DNA from: Adenophora triphylla var. japonica
Lineage: Eukaryota; Streptophyta; Magnoliopsida; Asterales; Campanulaceae
Assembly: GCA_022495995.1 (NCBI GenBank)
Contig: JAFEMH010002441.1
Span: 248,001 to 312,000, forward strand
Direction: 5' to 3'
DNA length: 64,000 nucleotides
Made by a program: the position numbers and the translations under genes. The notes beneath the pieces were generated by a model. It saw nothing but the letters and a program-made list of their open reading frames with translations. It searched no databases and had not been told where the DNA came from. Below, one piece after another: positions 44,248 to 55,462 of this stretch. Positions within the stretch are counted from its first letter, which is position 1. Each line of letters starts with the position of its first letter.

Positions 44248-44959
44248 CCTTTCGGCTAAGCATTCCATCGGTTTATATTTGGGTACAACCAGCAGTGAGG
44301 GAGGCATTTGGAAAATTCTCATGGGACTGAACCTGGTCAGAAATGTGGACTAAATATAAGATAGGGAATCAAAACTAAGTTGAGATCCTAGCTTTCTTCA
44401 TTCATGTGCTCTCAAAAATTGACCCATCACTTTCAATCTCACATTTACACTTATGCACAATCAAATCTAGTCTTGCAGCTACGATAATCTCATAATACAT
44501 GTGTACGATATGGAGTTTCAATGTAATGCTTCTAATTAAATCAGAATGAACCTGGTCCCAGAACTGTCAATATTCTCTGTGCACCTCAATCGTGACAGGA
44601 TTGAAGTTGTGCTTTGTTTGTCAACTACCTCTTATATATATTAAAGATTTTTTACCTTGGCGAATCATAAGTAGGATAGGCAATAGAGACAAAGAGTAAA
44701 GAATGAGATACGGTCACAAATTAATCTTGACATAATCATGACTTCTCATCATACCCACATTTCCGCCCAGGTTCAATCTTGAATATACGTGTTACAAGAG
44801 GGGTCTCTCTCTCTCTCTCCCCACCTGAATACTTCCAATTGACCAAGGCCACGGGTCTTTAACCAAAAAAGCATGAACTACTTTCATTATAAATATCAGG
44901 GTTTCAGGCAATCAATACAACAACATACTCTAGTAAATCAAGGAAGGTCAAGTGTCCTC
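43931..44959. other. Non-coding sequence with CT microsatellite, copy 2
   Basis: Duplicate of 35523-36554. A (CT)23 run is at 44197-44242. No gene seen. Confidence 0.6.
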
Positions 44960-45057
44960 TAGAGTTTCCTCAAACACTTCATTGGGGAATGTTGTCTCAT
45001 GCTCTTCTGCTAGGGGTATCCGAACCCTACTGAAGTGTTTGGGGGAACTCTAGATGG
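44960..45057 (+). ncRNA. MIR395: MIR395 precursor A, copy 2
   Basis: Mature arm 45030-45050 and 5' arm from 44962 are identical to copy 1. The whole hairpin is unchanged. Confidence 0.92.
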
Positions 45058-45310
45058 CAGTTGATATTAGTACCACAAAGTTGTTGATGGAGAGCATCCT
45101 ACTAAAACCTAAAACTTCTACTCGCTCTTTCCCAAACTGAATGTCCATAAAACTTTCAAATTTGCCCTTAAACAAGATCAAATTTGAAACTTTATTGGAA
45201 ATTCGATAGAGGGATTATATTCTTTTATTTTTTGGGTGAGAGTGTTTTTTTCTTTATTCACGAGATATCAACGATAAAAGCTTTAAATTAAAGGAAATCC
45301 AGGTGTCCCC

Positions 45311-45413
45311 TAGAGTTCCTTCAGACACTTCATCAGGAACAAGCTTCAATAGCCTTTAGGCTTTAGCTATATATGTAGCTAAACCCTGCTGAAGTGTTTG
45401 GGGGAACTCCCGG
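45311..45413 (+). ncRNA. MIR395: MIR395 precursor B, copy 2
   Basis: Mature arm 45389-45409 is identical to canonical miR395. The base two positions upstream of the miRNA is G where copy 1 has A, and one base outside the stem differs (GGTGGCA against GGTGACA). Both arms are unchanged, so the hairpin should still be processed. Confidence 0.92.
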
Positions 45414-45560
45414 TGGCATTTGGCCCTTGTATCTAGAAAACATGGATGGGGATTCCTGTTCTTCAGACTGCATGTGCTGTACTTCCTGGGTAAGTGATCT
45501 TCTTTCTTCATGTTAGGTCATCCAAACCAGACGCTTCAAATCAAAGGAAAAAAGTATCCC

Positions 45561-45586
45561 CTAGAATTCCTCAAACACTTTAGTAG
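45561..45586 (+). pseudogene. Orphan MIR395 5' arm, copy 2
   Basis: Identical to 37156-37181; again no pairing miR395 arm follows. Confidence 0.58.
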
Positions 45587-45937
45587 TGTAGAGACTAGCT
45601 CGTATACATGGCACTAGCATCAGGTGGTGCGGGCAACACCTGATGCCACCTCGATACTAATACCAAAAGATCTTTCATACAGGATCCAGGATCCTATACT
45701 TCAGAATGCTTCTGTTCTTAGTTAATTTGTGTTATATATATGTTCATATTGTATGAATATCATTAAAAAGAAAGGGTGTTAAATCATTTGAACTGACATC
45801 CAAACTTATGTAATATACTTAGCTTCAGTTCACTTTTCTCTAAGTTCCCGGAAAATGCCCAAGCTTATATTACCTGTTGAATGTTAATGAATTGGGGAAA
45901 AAATGACATATAAATTGAGAATGGTGGGGGTGAGGCT

Positions 45938-47078
45938 TGTTAGGACCTAACTATGTAAACCACATAGTTATTCAGGGTTTTGACAAAGAAATATATCCTA
46001 TCCAATGTTATCTGACAGCTGAGATAACATTGGATATTGAACGGCCATAACTCTTCTGCACAACCTTTATATCAACTGGACAGCTATGATGAAATGATCA
46101 AACACCAAGACAAATCACATAAATTAATGTATTTATGTACAAAGGATCATTACATAATCATCAAACACAAATCCCTATCTCCTAAACCTGCAAACTCTAA
46201 AGACTTAGCCTGACAGCTAAGGTTCTCAACAGCAGAGGTCTCAACCCTCTGATAGCTATGATCTTCAACATCTAAAGAAGTGAAGAATTCCTGTGATGAT
46301 CAAGATGTGCCTTGCCCAATCTCTCCATACAGATGTTGCCAGCTCATCTCCATGAAGATTACATAAAATGGTTGCAGAAATACCGCCTGTTATTATCCAG
46401 TCATCAAAGCTCTAAATGCAAACACTATTCCACCCATCTGCATTTACACCTTTGTCTCCTCCAACGGCTATATTCCAGCCTATAGAAGGAAACCCTCAAG
46501 ACTGAAGAAACAATCCCAACACACTCAATCTATCCAACCTCAACTTCAACCTCTCCACACCTGTAAACCCTGCAACCAACAATCAAACAAATCTGAGACA
46601 CTTGTAACTGACTTCAGGTGTATAAACTAAAATTGTAAATCACATAAGACTGACTTTAAGTGGTATTGTAATTTGCTTCGTGACAAGCAAAGTCCCTAGT
46701 AGACTGTACTTATTAGGAAGAGGAAGTTCAAGGAACTTGCCTATCCAATCCTTTGTAAATCTTAAAGGAAACTAGATTTAAGTTGATTGATCTCACTTGT
46801 CAAGGTTGACAGTGAGGGTGGAAGTAGGAGGAGTGAACTCTGAACCACCTTAAAATTCCTTGTGTTCAATTGGTATTATCACACAACACACACACACATC
46901 TACACACACACATACACTATTCGTTTGTCTTTACATTATTTCAACACTTATTATTCCGCTGCACATTTAACACTTGCCCTTAAAACCAAGTTAATATCCG
47001 ATGCCTAAGATTTCACCTCAGCTGTCAAAGCATAACTGTCTAACCTTTCAATATGATTAAAGTAAACAGGACCTTTCA
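45938..47078 (+). repeat. SIR-2 5' LTR, copy 2
   Basis: Same bounds as copy 1 (TGTTAGG...CCTTTCA). It differs from copy 1 at a few places, several at CAG/CTG sites. Confidence 0.9.
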
Positions 47079-47147
47079 ATCGGTATCAGAGCTTGTCTTC
47101 ACCTACAAAAGTCTAACAACTTGTGAAGGATCAATTACCATCCCACC

Positions 47148-49192
47148 ATGCCTCAACCAAGGAGAAATAATGAGAAAGACATTCCCCACGTTGATCACTG
47201 TGGATCCTTTGAAATTTATGCATCAAAAATTAAAACTTACCTTGATGCAAACAGCATCTGGAACTGGTATGCCCTTGAAAATGAAGTCACTTACCCAGTC
47301 TCTGTAGATACAAATGGTGGGCCTAGCAAAGTAAAATCCCCGAGTGCAGACCCCAGGACTCGAGGAAAGGCAACTAGTCAGTGCTAATCAAAGTAAAAAA
47401 CATACTCCAAAAGAGTGTAAATGACTCCCTAGCACAAGAAATTGCAAAAGAGCCAACTGCAAAGGCTGCATGGGAACTTATACATACCAAATTCCAGAAA
47501 CGCACCAGTGTTAGAACACAAAACCTATACAATCTTCTTAGACAACTTGACAATTTCAAGTTCTACCCTGGTGAAAAAGTGAGTGCTGCAAAACCAAGAT
47601 TTGAAGATCTGGTCAAATCCATTGCTGATCATGGAAAAACTTTTGAGAATCAAGATTTATGTCTCAAAATATATTCCAACCTTCCTTAAGAATATGAGAA
47701 GGTGGCCCTACTAATAAGAGAAGGTGCAGAATGGAGCACCATGACTGTTGAACAATATTTTGGTAAGCTTGAAGCTTATGAACTAGAAGGAATGATAAAA
47801 CTTCAACCAGTTCCCTCCATCTCTCAAACTCTTGCCTTAGTTGCCCAAGAAACCACTCATAAACCCATTACCCAACAAGACATTGATTCCATGGTTCTAA
47901 ATTCCCTTCAGAAAGTTAGCCTACCCTCAAATAACCTATCTCAAGGAGACCTTCCAAGTCTCATATCCATGGCTGTCAGAAATACCTTGAGAGCACATAA
48001 GAAGTCCTTTGAGAGAACTTATAGCCCATCCACTTCTGAACAAGAGAACCCCAAAAAGAAAGTTGAATGCTTCAATTGCAAGAAGCTTGGTCATTATTCA
48101 TCTGACTGTCCTGAACCAAAAAAACCCAAGGATAATCAAACAGCCAAGAAATTCTCCTACTCCAAGGAAATCATTCATAGTTCAAGATGCAGCTGTTATA
48201 ACTGCACAAAAAAGAAAAATGAAAAGAACAAAGAGCAAGTACTAATTGTTGTCTCATCCAAGTTCAGTGATGAGGAGTTTGATTTAAGTGATTCTGATGA
48301 TGAAGGAGAAGAAGCAATGATATGCTTAATGGCAGGAGATGATGAAGATTCAGACAATGAAGAAGACCTTGAAGCCTTAGCTGTTGCTGAAGAACTAAAA
48401 CATGTACCTCAGTTCAACTCTTTAAATAATGAAGAATTCAAACAATTAGTCAGTACTCTTTTAATTCAAATAAAAAGACACCAAACTAGCTTTGCTTCAT
48501 TGCTCACTGATAATCTATCCCAAAGTAAAACCATTGATAACCTTGAAAGAGCCAACCAAGGATAGAAAGTTCAAAACCATATGCTTGAAAAAGCTAATGA
48601 AGAGCTGACAGCTATGAATTCCAAACTTCTGAAAACCAACCAAATAAACATCAACCTTGAAAAGGAAAATGAATCCTTTAGAAAGAAGTTTGAGTCCTGG
48701 AACAATTCGGGAAAAGCCTTGACCCTCTTTAGCTACAACCAAAGACACCCAGGTGACAAATTAGGGATTGGAGCCAATGATCCTACTATGAAAACCTATA
48801 CCCCTCTCACTGATGAAAGGGCTATTGACAAGATGGTTCTTGAAAGCATGAACTATGTCAAAGCCCAAGAAAATGTCTATCCTATTCAAACTAAGGAAGA
48901 TTTCAAGAAAAAGGGAAAAGTGGATGAAGCTAGCTCCAGCCACAATGATGAAACAATTCCAGCTAGCCCCTCTTGCACTGATGAAACTCATATTGCCAGT
49001 CCAAGTCAATCCAAAGTTAAAGAAAAACAAGCAAACAAAGGCAACAAAGGCAATTACATTTCGCAAAAGAAAGGAATCAAGGAGCAAGTGAAGGAAAACC
49101 AACACAAGACCACTGGATAGCAGAGATCTCCTAGACAGCCAAGACATGATGGACATCAGAGATCTCCCGGACAGCAAAGATTCTACAACCAC
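47148..49192 (+). pseudogene. SIR-2 gag, copy 2, N-terminal to the CACTA insertion
   Basis: Starts as copy 1, but a scrambled stretch at 47339-47370 adds a frameshift, a CAA-to-TAA change at 47687-47689 adds a stop (after KIYSNLP), and a TAG follows ANQG near 48563. The knuckle CFNCKKLGHYSSDC is intact. Beyond 48355, where copy 1 lacks sequence, it continues through a Lys/Glu-rich helical region (NLEKENESFRKKFESW) and a basic tail (QQRFYNHH) to the insertion point. Confidence 0.87.
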
Positions 49193-49635
49193 CACTACAA
49201 GAAAAATAGTCTTTTGTGATTGCTTTCTGTGATGGCTAAAAAAAGCAGTCACCATAGACCAGATAAGGAGACGGAAATAAAAAGCAATCACGTTACCTTA
49301 AGGAGATGGCAGTACAATCACATGTGCAATCACGTTTGGTAATTTCGTCCGAAGCGCCAACGCGGGAAAACAGGCGCCAATATGAAAAATCAAACGTGAC
49401 CGCTTTTTTGAAACTGTGATGGCTTTTGCAATCACGTTTGATTAATTATATAATTTAATCAATTTAAAAACATGAAAAATGTAATTTTAATAAAAGGTGA
49501 TGGCCATTGCAATTATGTAATACCTTAAGTGATAAAAAAAATAAAAAAAAATAAATAAATTTGAGATTCATAGAGAAGAAAAATAAAGAAGACAGCATAA
49601 ATCATAAAAAAAATAAAAAAAAAGAAGAAAAGAGA
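49193..49635. repeat. CAC-1 left end and subterminal region
   Basis: TIR followed by dispersed GTGATTGC, GATGGC, AAGCAGTCACC and CAATCACGTTTG motifs, likely binding sites for a transposase accessory protein by analogy with En/Spm. Confidence 0.7.
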
Positions 49636-49815
49636 GAACGGCCCCTCTCTCTCTCTCTCTCCGCTCTCTCCCTCTTGCTCTGCTCTGCTCCGCCTCTCTC
49701 CGCTCCGGTCGTCTCTCCACTCCCTGCTCCGCTCCGCTCCGCTCCGCCTCTCTCCGCTCCCTGCTCCGCTCCGCCTCTCTCCGCTCGTCGTCTCTCTCTC
49801 CGATCCGAAACCGAG
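49636..49815. repeat. CT/CCGCT-rich block in CAC-1
   Basis: Imperfect tandem copies of CTCCGCCTCTCTCCGCTC-like units in an otherwise AT-rich element. It could be a promoter/5' leader. Its long open frames on both strands are low-complexity artefacts. Confidence 0.6.
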
Positions 49816-52800
49816 CCAGTTCAAGAGGTATAATTCCCCTCATATTTTGAGTTTTTGACATGGATTTGACCATTTTGAATTTGAAGATAGTTTGATTTGA
49901 TTTTGAAAAGTCAAATTTCAACAGATTTGGTATATATTTTTTGTTGATTAGCTAAGTTCTCGATTTGGGGTTTATTTTTAACCCAAAATTAGGGTTTAAT
50001 TCCTGGTGTTCTTCCCCTAATTTTCATGGCATATTATCCGAAGGGGTAACTTTTATTTTCAAATGTTTGGAAAATGTAATCTCCGCTACTGCAGACACTC
50101 ATAATCTCCGCAGCGGTAACTTTTATTTTCAAATGTTTGGAAAATGTAATCGATAAGTGCTTAATGTGCTTCTTTGTTTATAAAACAGTGGTGGCTAAAG
50201 ATTCAAAGGCATTTCCTGGTGGCCCGGATACCAAGGTCCAGGGAGAAAGAATTGCTTATAGTGTTGGCAGGAATTATAATTCTATATAAATCCATCCTGA
50301 CTATCAGTAACTGCCTTGGGCCCTTAAGTTTCCTATAGTTGCTTTTGATGGTTTTATTGCTTGTTTCTTAGGAAATCTGTGAGGAATGGATTAGCTCGAA
50401 CAAGGTTTCTTTGCTTGTTCTACTTAATTGATTGTGTATGTCGACCAATTTCTTGGTAGGTCTTCGAGAGGTCAGTCAAATGGGGATGCTCGGGCATCAT
50501 CAAAAACATTGGTTAAGGTATGTAATACATCTGTGGCAGTAATGACATTCTTTTCTTAATTTGACCATGATATTGGTTGAGTTGTTTTTTTTTTTTTTTG
50601 TTCTTGTCAGTCTTGCATCTTTTGCGTATGAGGTGTGAAAATGTTTTATTAATTGTGATAGATTTGCTCATTTGGGTTGTTTGTTTCTAGAACATCTAAG
50701 GAACCATGGCCATATTGGTTATCTTGTTGCTTGTGTGAACATAAGTACTATCGCAATGAAATCAAGATTCATGGTCATCTTTGTGTATCAAGAAAAAAAG
50801 ATCCATTGTCATAGAGATATCCAGATCAGTGGCATATGGATAGACACTAAGAACATCTTGGACAGTAGTTCAACTATTTCTCTTTAATTTCCTGCAAGAC
50901 CAAATAGATTGAAAAGGTGTGATGTTGTCCTGTATACTTACAGTTACATTATCGTGCATGTGATCACGAAGGTTAGTCAAATTATCATGGTTGTGAATCT
51001 TGTGATCATGAGGCGATCATGATGGTTAGTGAACTTCGCACTAAGTTTAGTAACCTGTGATACTTTACTCCAGTGGTATGTCTATAGCTTGCAACCATGT
51101 GCTTTATTAAATTCTAATAATTGGTCATGGCTTTGTTTGTGAACTCTGTACCTTAATGTTTAACCAACGCCGTGAGGTACCTGACCGACTTTATTTTGCT
51201 ATGCCGTAGTCTGTACCTTAATTGTTTCATAGAATATTTTAATCTAAGTAGACTACTCTTGCTGTGCAAATCACCTCCAAAAGTAAGAAGTGCCTTCTCA
51301 TTTCACACAGCATAGATGCAAAGCATCCTGCTGGAATCTGGGCCTTTCTTGAGGAGTTGACCTCTTGTCTGGAGTTCAGTTCATACAAAATTGGGCATGC
51401 CTCAACATGCTAGACAATCTCATTTGGCTGTACGTTAATTGATGCCTGCATTTCATGTGTAGAAGCAAAGTTTTTTTTTGTAATTTCAGTTATCCCTTAT
51501 TAATTATGCTTTGAGAGTCTTGAAGGAAGGGTTCTCTCTCTCTCTCTACCAGCCTAGGGGAGATGAAAGCGAAGGGCTCCTTCGAAAGAGGAGAAATTCG
51601 ACTTTCGTCCTCAATGACTAGGCTAGTAAGACGATCTCGACAGATAGATCTACTGAACCCTCATATTCTCCATACTTTTCGTAAAAAGCAGAACCAATTT
51701 ACATAACGAGCTTTATTTCCTTCCTCTTCCATTAGGAATAGCTAACATCATCTTATTTGCAAATGGTGATTGCCTGTTACTCTTTTTCATATATGAATAA
51801 TAGCATCAAGTTGTTTTGAAGATCTTTTCATGTCACTGTCATGAATTCTTGTTATACTACTGTCAGTTTTGCGTCTCCTAGTTTCAAGGCCTAGAAAATT
51901 TATTGTTGTTTCATTACATTTCACTTAAAACACATGCATTAGAACGCTAATGAATTTTGTTGTAAAAGAAATAGATCTTCTAGAAGTAAGGTCTTGTTTC
52001 TTATACAAAATGTGACATTTTACAAGGGAAGGAACAAAATTTAGAAGACAAAGTATTTTAAATGGTAGGGCTATTCACTGGCCCTAAGCTTTAGGAAACG
52101 TCGAGAACTTTTCCATCCAGCAACAACAGCTGGGGGGGGGTCTTTTTCTTACTTGGGTTTTCTAAAATATTTTCAACTTGGCATTCAAATCAGATGCACT
52201 AGCACCCAATAACACAAATATTAAAAAGATGATGAGAAAATATTTTCTTTTATGTACTTCCTCACTCCAGTACAATGAGTCTTAGAATTAGTCTTGCTTT
52301 AATTCTAGGAGGGTATAGCTAAATCTACTCGGGGTACAATTTTATGGAGTAATCATGCTGCTCAATGGCATTAAATTAAGAGATCCTAACATAATAAGTA
52401 GCTCAATTATAAAAGCTGGACACTCTGGCAAATGTTGGGAAAAAAGAAAAAATAGAACTTATTGGATGAATTTTGATAGTGGCTACTGGACTGTGTCTGA
52501 CCGAGACTCCCGAAAAGTAAGTTGATCCCTTTTAGAGCATGGGACAAGTATATGCTCTATTTGAAAAATACAATTGTGTGAAAGCAACTATTCAGTTGCC
52601 TCACTATATGCCTCAAGGATAGGTAGTTATAATAGGGCATTGGCCAAATTATAAACAAAGTTTATTGCTTTGGTAATAGTTCCCACTAATATTTTCATTA
52701 TTTTTTATTTCAATTCATGTAATGGTATTTTAAGTGTGCGTGCAGGTATCGGTATTCTCTACCGTCTTGGGATACAAAGAGGTAGAAAAGTATAATTCAT

Positions 52801-52816
52801 ATAAGTAAGTTCTTAC
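49816..52816. other. CAC-1 interior, mostly unrecognised
   Basis: AT-rich with no good ORF. A 38 bp direct repeat (GTAACTTTTATTTTCAAATG...) occurs at about 50047 and 50116. An exon-like piece near 50188-50285 encodes KAFPGGPDTKVQGERIAYSV, vaguely like a plant mobile-domain motif. A compositionally different block is at 51535-51700. Confidence 0.35.
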
Positions 52817-53831
52817 TTGGGACCATTGACTCCGTCTTCGTCATCTACAAGTTTAATCTTGAACTCCTTCCAAACAAATGGAAGCTCACCAGCAGTGTAT
52901 AAACTCTTTCTGCCATCATATGCAGGCAACCTCATCCCCAAGTCAGATTCTCTATACAGTTTCACCAGCTCTGCTATTATTGCCCTGTTCACATTTCTTG
53001 ATGCCACTTCAGGAATTATACTAACCTGCAAAGTAAAAGCACTGAGGGTTAAAAATATACCAACAAACAGCCATAAAAGCAAACATTATTGATGGCCCAA
53101 CTTAACCTCATTTATGGTATCATGACTAAGGACAACCCTATTCAATTTAAGAGTAATGCAACCCCCCCCTCCCCCCCCCACACACACAGAGATAATTCCA
53201 TTCACTTCTTCCATATCTGCAATTGATGTGTACGGGACGAGGACAACTAATAAGCTGCAATAGACTTAAAACAGATAATGGTTTTTAAACAAACGCATTA
53301 AAGAAACTAGCTTACATCATACTGGATCAAGTCCTTGTCCGGTAACTGTGCAAAGAAATGGTTTGCCTTGACAATGCATTTTGTCCCCAGTTGACCAAAC
53401 CCAGGCCTAGGAGCAAAATTCATAGACTTTCTTGAAGAAGGAAACCCCATCTCTAGTTCATTCTGCTTGCCTCCATTTTCATTAGACCCAATTTGAAAAT
53501 CAGCTTGAATAGTCCCCTCAATCATTGCCATTGAAGGTTTGTTGATGACAGTGCATGGCATTGAGCTGGGTCGCATAAAGGCCTCGCCTTGATCGGATTT
53601 CCGGCCACCTCGGCCTCTTCTCCTTCCTCTATTTTTGGATGGAGGAGGAGGGGAGGGCTGGTTGGGGTTTTTTGCATTCTGGGTAGTTTCTTGATTTTGC
53701 GGTGGGCCTTTGCCATTTTTACCTGTTTTCGGATTTTTCTGAACTGGGTTGTTGTTGTTCATGGAGTTTTGCAAATTGGGTCTGACCACAAAGTGCTGTT
53801 CTCCTCCTTCCTTCATCTGCCTTACAGGCAT
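52817..53831 (-). pseudogene. AGO10: Captured ARGONAUTE10 (PINHEAD/ZWILLE)-like exons 1 and 2
   Basis: Exon 1 (53831-53316, 172 codons) opens with MPVRQMKEGGEQHF, then a Pro/Asn-rich part, PSKNRGRRRGRGGRKSDQGE, MRPSSMPC and FAPRPGFGQLGTKCIVKANH, ending QYD. It is followed by GTAAGC. The intron (53315-53026) ends TTTGCAG. Exon 2 (53025-52817) encodes [20 protein letters not shown] and [18 protein letters not shown] to VNGPK, followed by GTAAGA. Both exons are fully open and in phase. The MP(V/I)RQMK start and KNR-RR-RGGRKSDQG block point to AGO10 rather than AGO1. About 240 of roughly 980 residues are present: N-terminal extension and part of the N domain, no PAZ, MID or PIWI. Confidence 0.92.
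53026..53315 (-). other. Intron of the captured AGO10 fragment
   Basis: 290 bp with GT...AG ends retained. It proves capture from genomic DNA, not from a processed transcript. It contains a C-rich run near 53161-53180. Confidence 0.85.
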
Positions 53832-54999
53832 GGTGATGACTGATGATGACTATTGAATTACCTAATTTTAAACTGAACATGTATGATATATTGAATTAAA
53901 GGTTGGGGGTGGGAAGTTTTGCTGTTGAAACTGTACTTTGTCATTAACACTAAAATGAATTCCGAATTTCAATGCCACTGTTTTCATTGCGGAAAACAAA
54001 ATTACGAGACTCGGTTTTTCTAAAGTACAAGCTGTTTTCCTGTCTGCTTTGGTGGCTTAAGAATGCTTATCATTTATACTTTTAACATTTCTCAGAGTAA
54101 TGCTGCTGCTGCTGCTGCTGCGGCTGGTCCATCAGAAATACAAGTTATAGATTTACCCGATTCTCCGTCTGATGTGCCAGGAAGTAATGACCAGCAGAGA
54201 GGTGAGCAGCTCCTCGCGATTATATCTACCACCTGTCAGTACTAAGGTTCAAATTTTTGGACATTCATTTTGGGATATAGGTAGTAATTTTTTAAATTTT
54301 GACTGCTTCTTCAGTGCAAAATAATTTTGGTCCAAAGAAGAGTGAACTAAGGATAGGTCAGTCTTCAGCCTTCTTCACATATGTCAAATCAAGCATGCTC
54401 AGGAGCAGTATCCAAGAGATTTCTATTCCCATAGATAAAGTTACCCCATTGTCAAAGATTCATAAAGATAGTAGTCTGTGTGGATGACAAGTTGATAATC
54501 AAGGGCAGACCCCTGCTTCTGAAAATGTTCCTCAGCACGCGAGGATGAAGAGGATGCATACATGGGGTGGACAAATGGTTAGTGATATGCAAGAACATGA
54601 AGACATTCAGGCTCAGAAGAATCATTCTCATTCAGAGGATGCATACATGGGTGAGCATTAGGATTATAGTTAGTATGGTTACTTGATCTTTCTTTTGGTT
54701 TGTGCTCTAGAGGGAGTATATACCCTTAGACTATTGATTTTTGAACATAATACGGTAGCTAGAATGGTTCTTGAACAAGTTTAGTAAGACATGAATAGTT
54801 TGTTAAATGTAATGGTGAATGTTATTTGGAGACAATATATTTAGTTTTAAATGATTAAAAGTTTGTTTTCAATTAAGTTTTGGAAAAGTTTGTTGATTTA
54901 TCAATATTAATTCATAATATTATGTAGTAACAATTATATTATTGTAATGAAACATTTAAGAACTAATGTGATGGCAAAACATCATTTTCATCCGGGATA
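53832..54999 (+). other. Exon-like pieces of unknown origin in CAC-1
   Basis: A 106 nt piece (54096-54201) between TTTCTCAG and GTGAGC encodes a poly-Ala run and GPSEIQVIDLPDSPSDVPGS. A second (54315-54650) follows TTCTTCAG and ends before GTGAGC, but has stops. They read on the plus strand, opposite to the AGO10 exons. They could be transposase remnants or a second captured gene. Confidence 0.4.
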
Positions 55000-55226
55000 A
55001 GGTGATTGCATTTTCAGTCACCTTCTCTAAGCAAAGGTGATTGCATTTCCAGTCGCCTTTTCTAAGCAAAGGTGATTGCATTTCCAGTCACCTTTTCTAA
55101 GCAAAGGTGATTGCATTTCCAGTCGCCTTCTCTAAGCAAAGGTGATTGCATTTTCAGTCGCCTTACACAAGCTAACGAGTTTGCATACCCAGTCGCCTTA
55201 TACTAGCTAACGTGATTGCATTTGTG
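55000..55226. repeat. CAC-1 right subterminal 35 bp tandem array
   Basis: About six and a half copies of a 35 bp unit beginning AGGTGATTGCATTTCCAGTC and continuing GCCTTCTCTAAGCAA. The last copies are more diverged. Further GTGACTGC/GTCGCC motifs run to 55440. Confidence 0.88.
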
Positions 55227-55462
55227 ATTTAATAAATTAAATAAATAAAATTAAAAAACCCTTTACGTGACGGCCAAAAGCAGTCACGGAAAATAAGTTT
55301 CTAAGGTGACTGCTTATCCCGTCGCTTTAAGCTATTGCGACAAGGGTTTACGCGACTGCCATGGCAATTGATTTCCCAGTCGCCTTACCTTTTCGTGACT
55401 GTATTTCGCACATACGTGACGGCTTTTAGCAGTCACAAAAAGCCTTTTTTCTTGTAGTGCAC

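Larger units (their letters stand above)
39947..48355. repeat. 8.4 kb tandem duplication, unit 2
   Basis: Direct repeat of 31540-39946 at a constant offset of about 8,405-8,409 bp. It lacks the left 8 bp of the TRG-2 LTR and continues uninterrupted into the rest of SIR-2 at its right end. Confidence 0.93.
49193..55459. mobile_element. CAC-1: non-autonomous CACTA (En/Spm) transposon carrying AGO10 exons
   Basis: Ends are CACTACAAGAAAAA at 49193 and its inverse TTTTTTCTTGTAGTG at 55459, with a 3 bp CAC duplication (49190-49192, 55460-55462), all hallmarks of CACTA elements. Left and right subterminal regions share GTGATTGC/GTGACTGC and GATGGC-type motifs, including a 35 bp tandem array on the right. 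No TNPD/TNPA-like transposase ORF of useful length is present, so it is non-autonomous. The interior holds AGO10-like exons on the minus strand and other exon-like pieces. Confidence 0.93.

Noticed and set aside
37532..47078. The LTRs at 37532-38673 and 45938-47078 as the two ends of one element
   Set aside because: Each is followed by a primer site and the start of gag, and their spacing equals the tandem-duplication offset. They are one 5' LTR copied by the duplication.
49525..49921. Long frames on both strands at 49525-49921
   Set aside because: Low-complexity CT/CCGCT-rich DNA is open in several frames; no protein motif is seen.
52813..53831. An intact AGO gene
   Set aside because: Only two exons are present inside CACTA ends; PAZ, MID and PIWI regions are missing and nothing further downstream on the minus strand matches.
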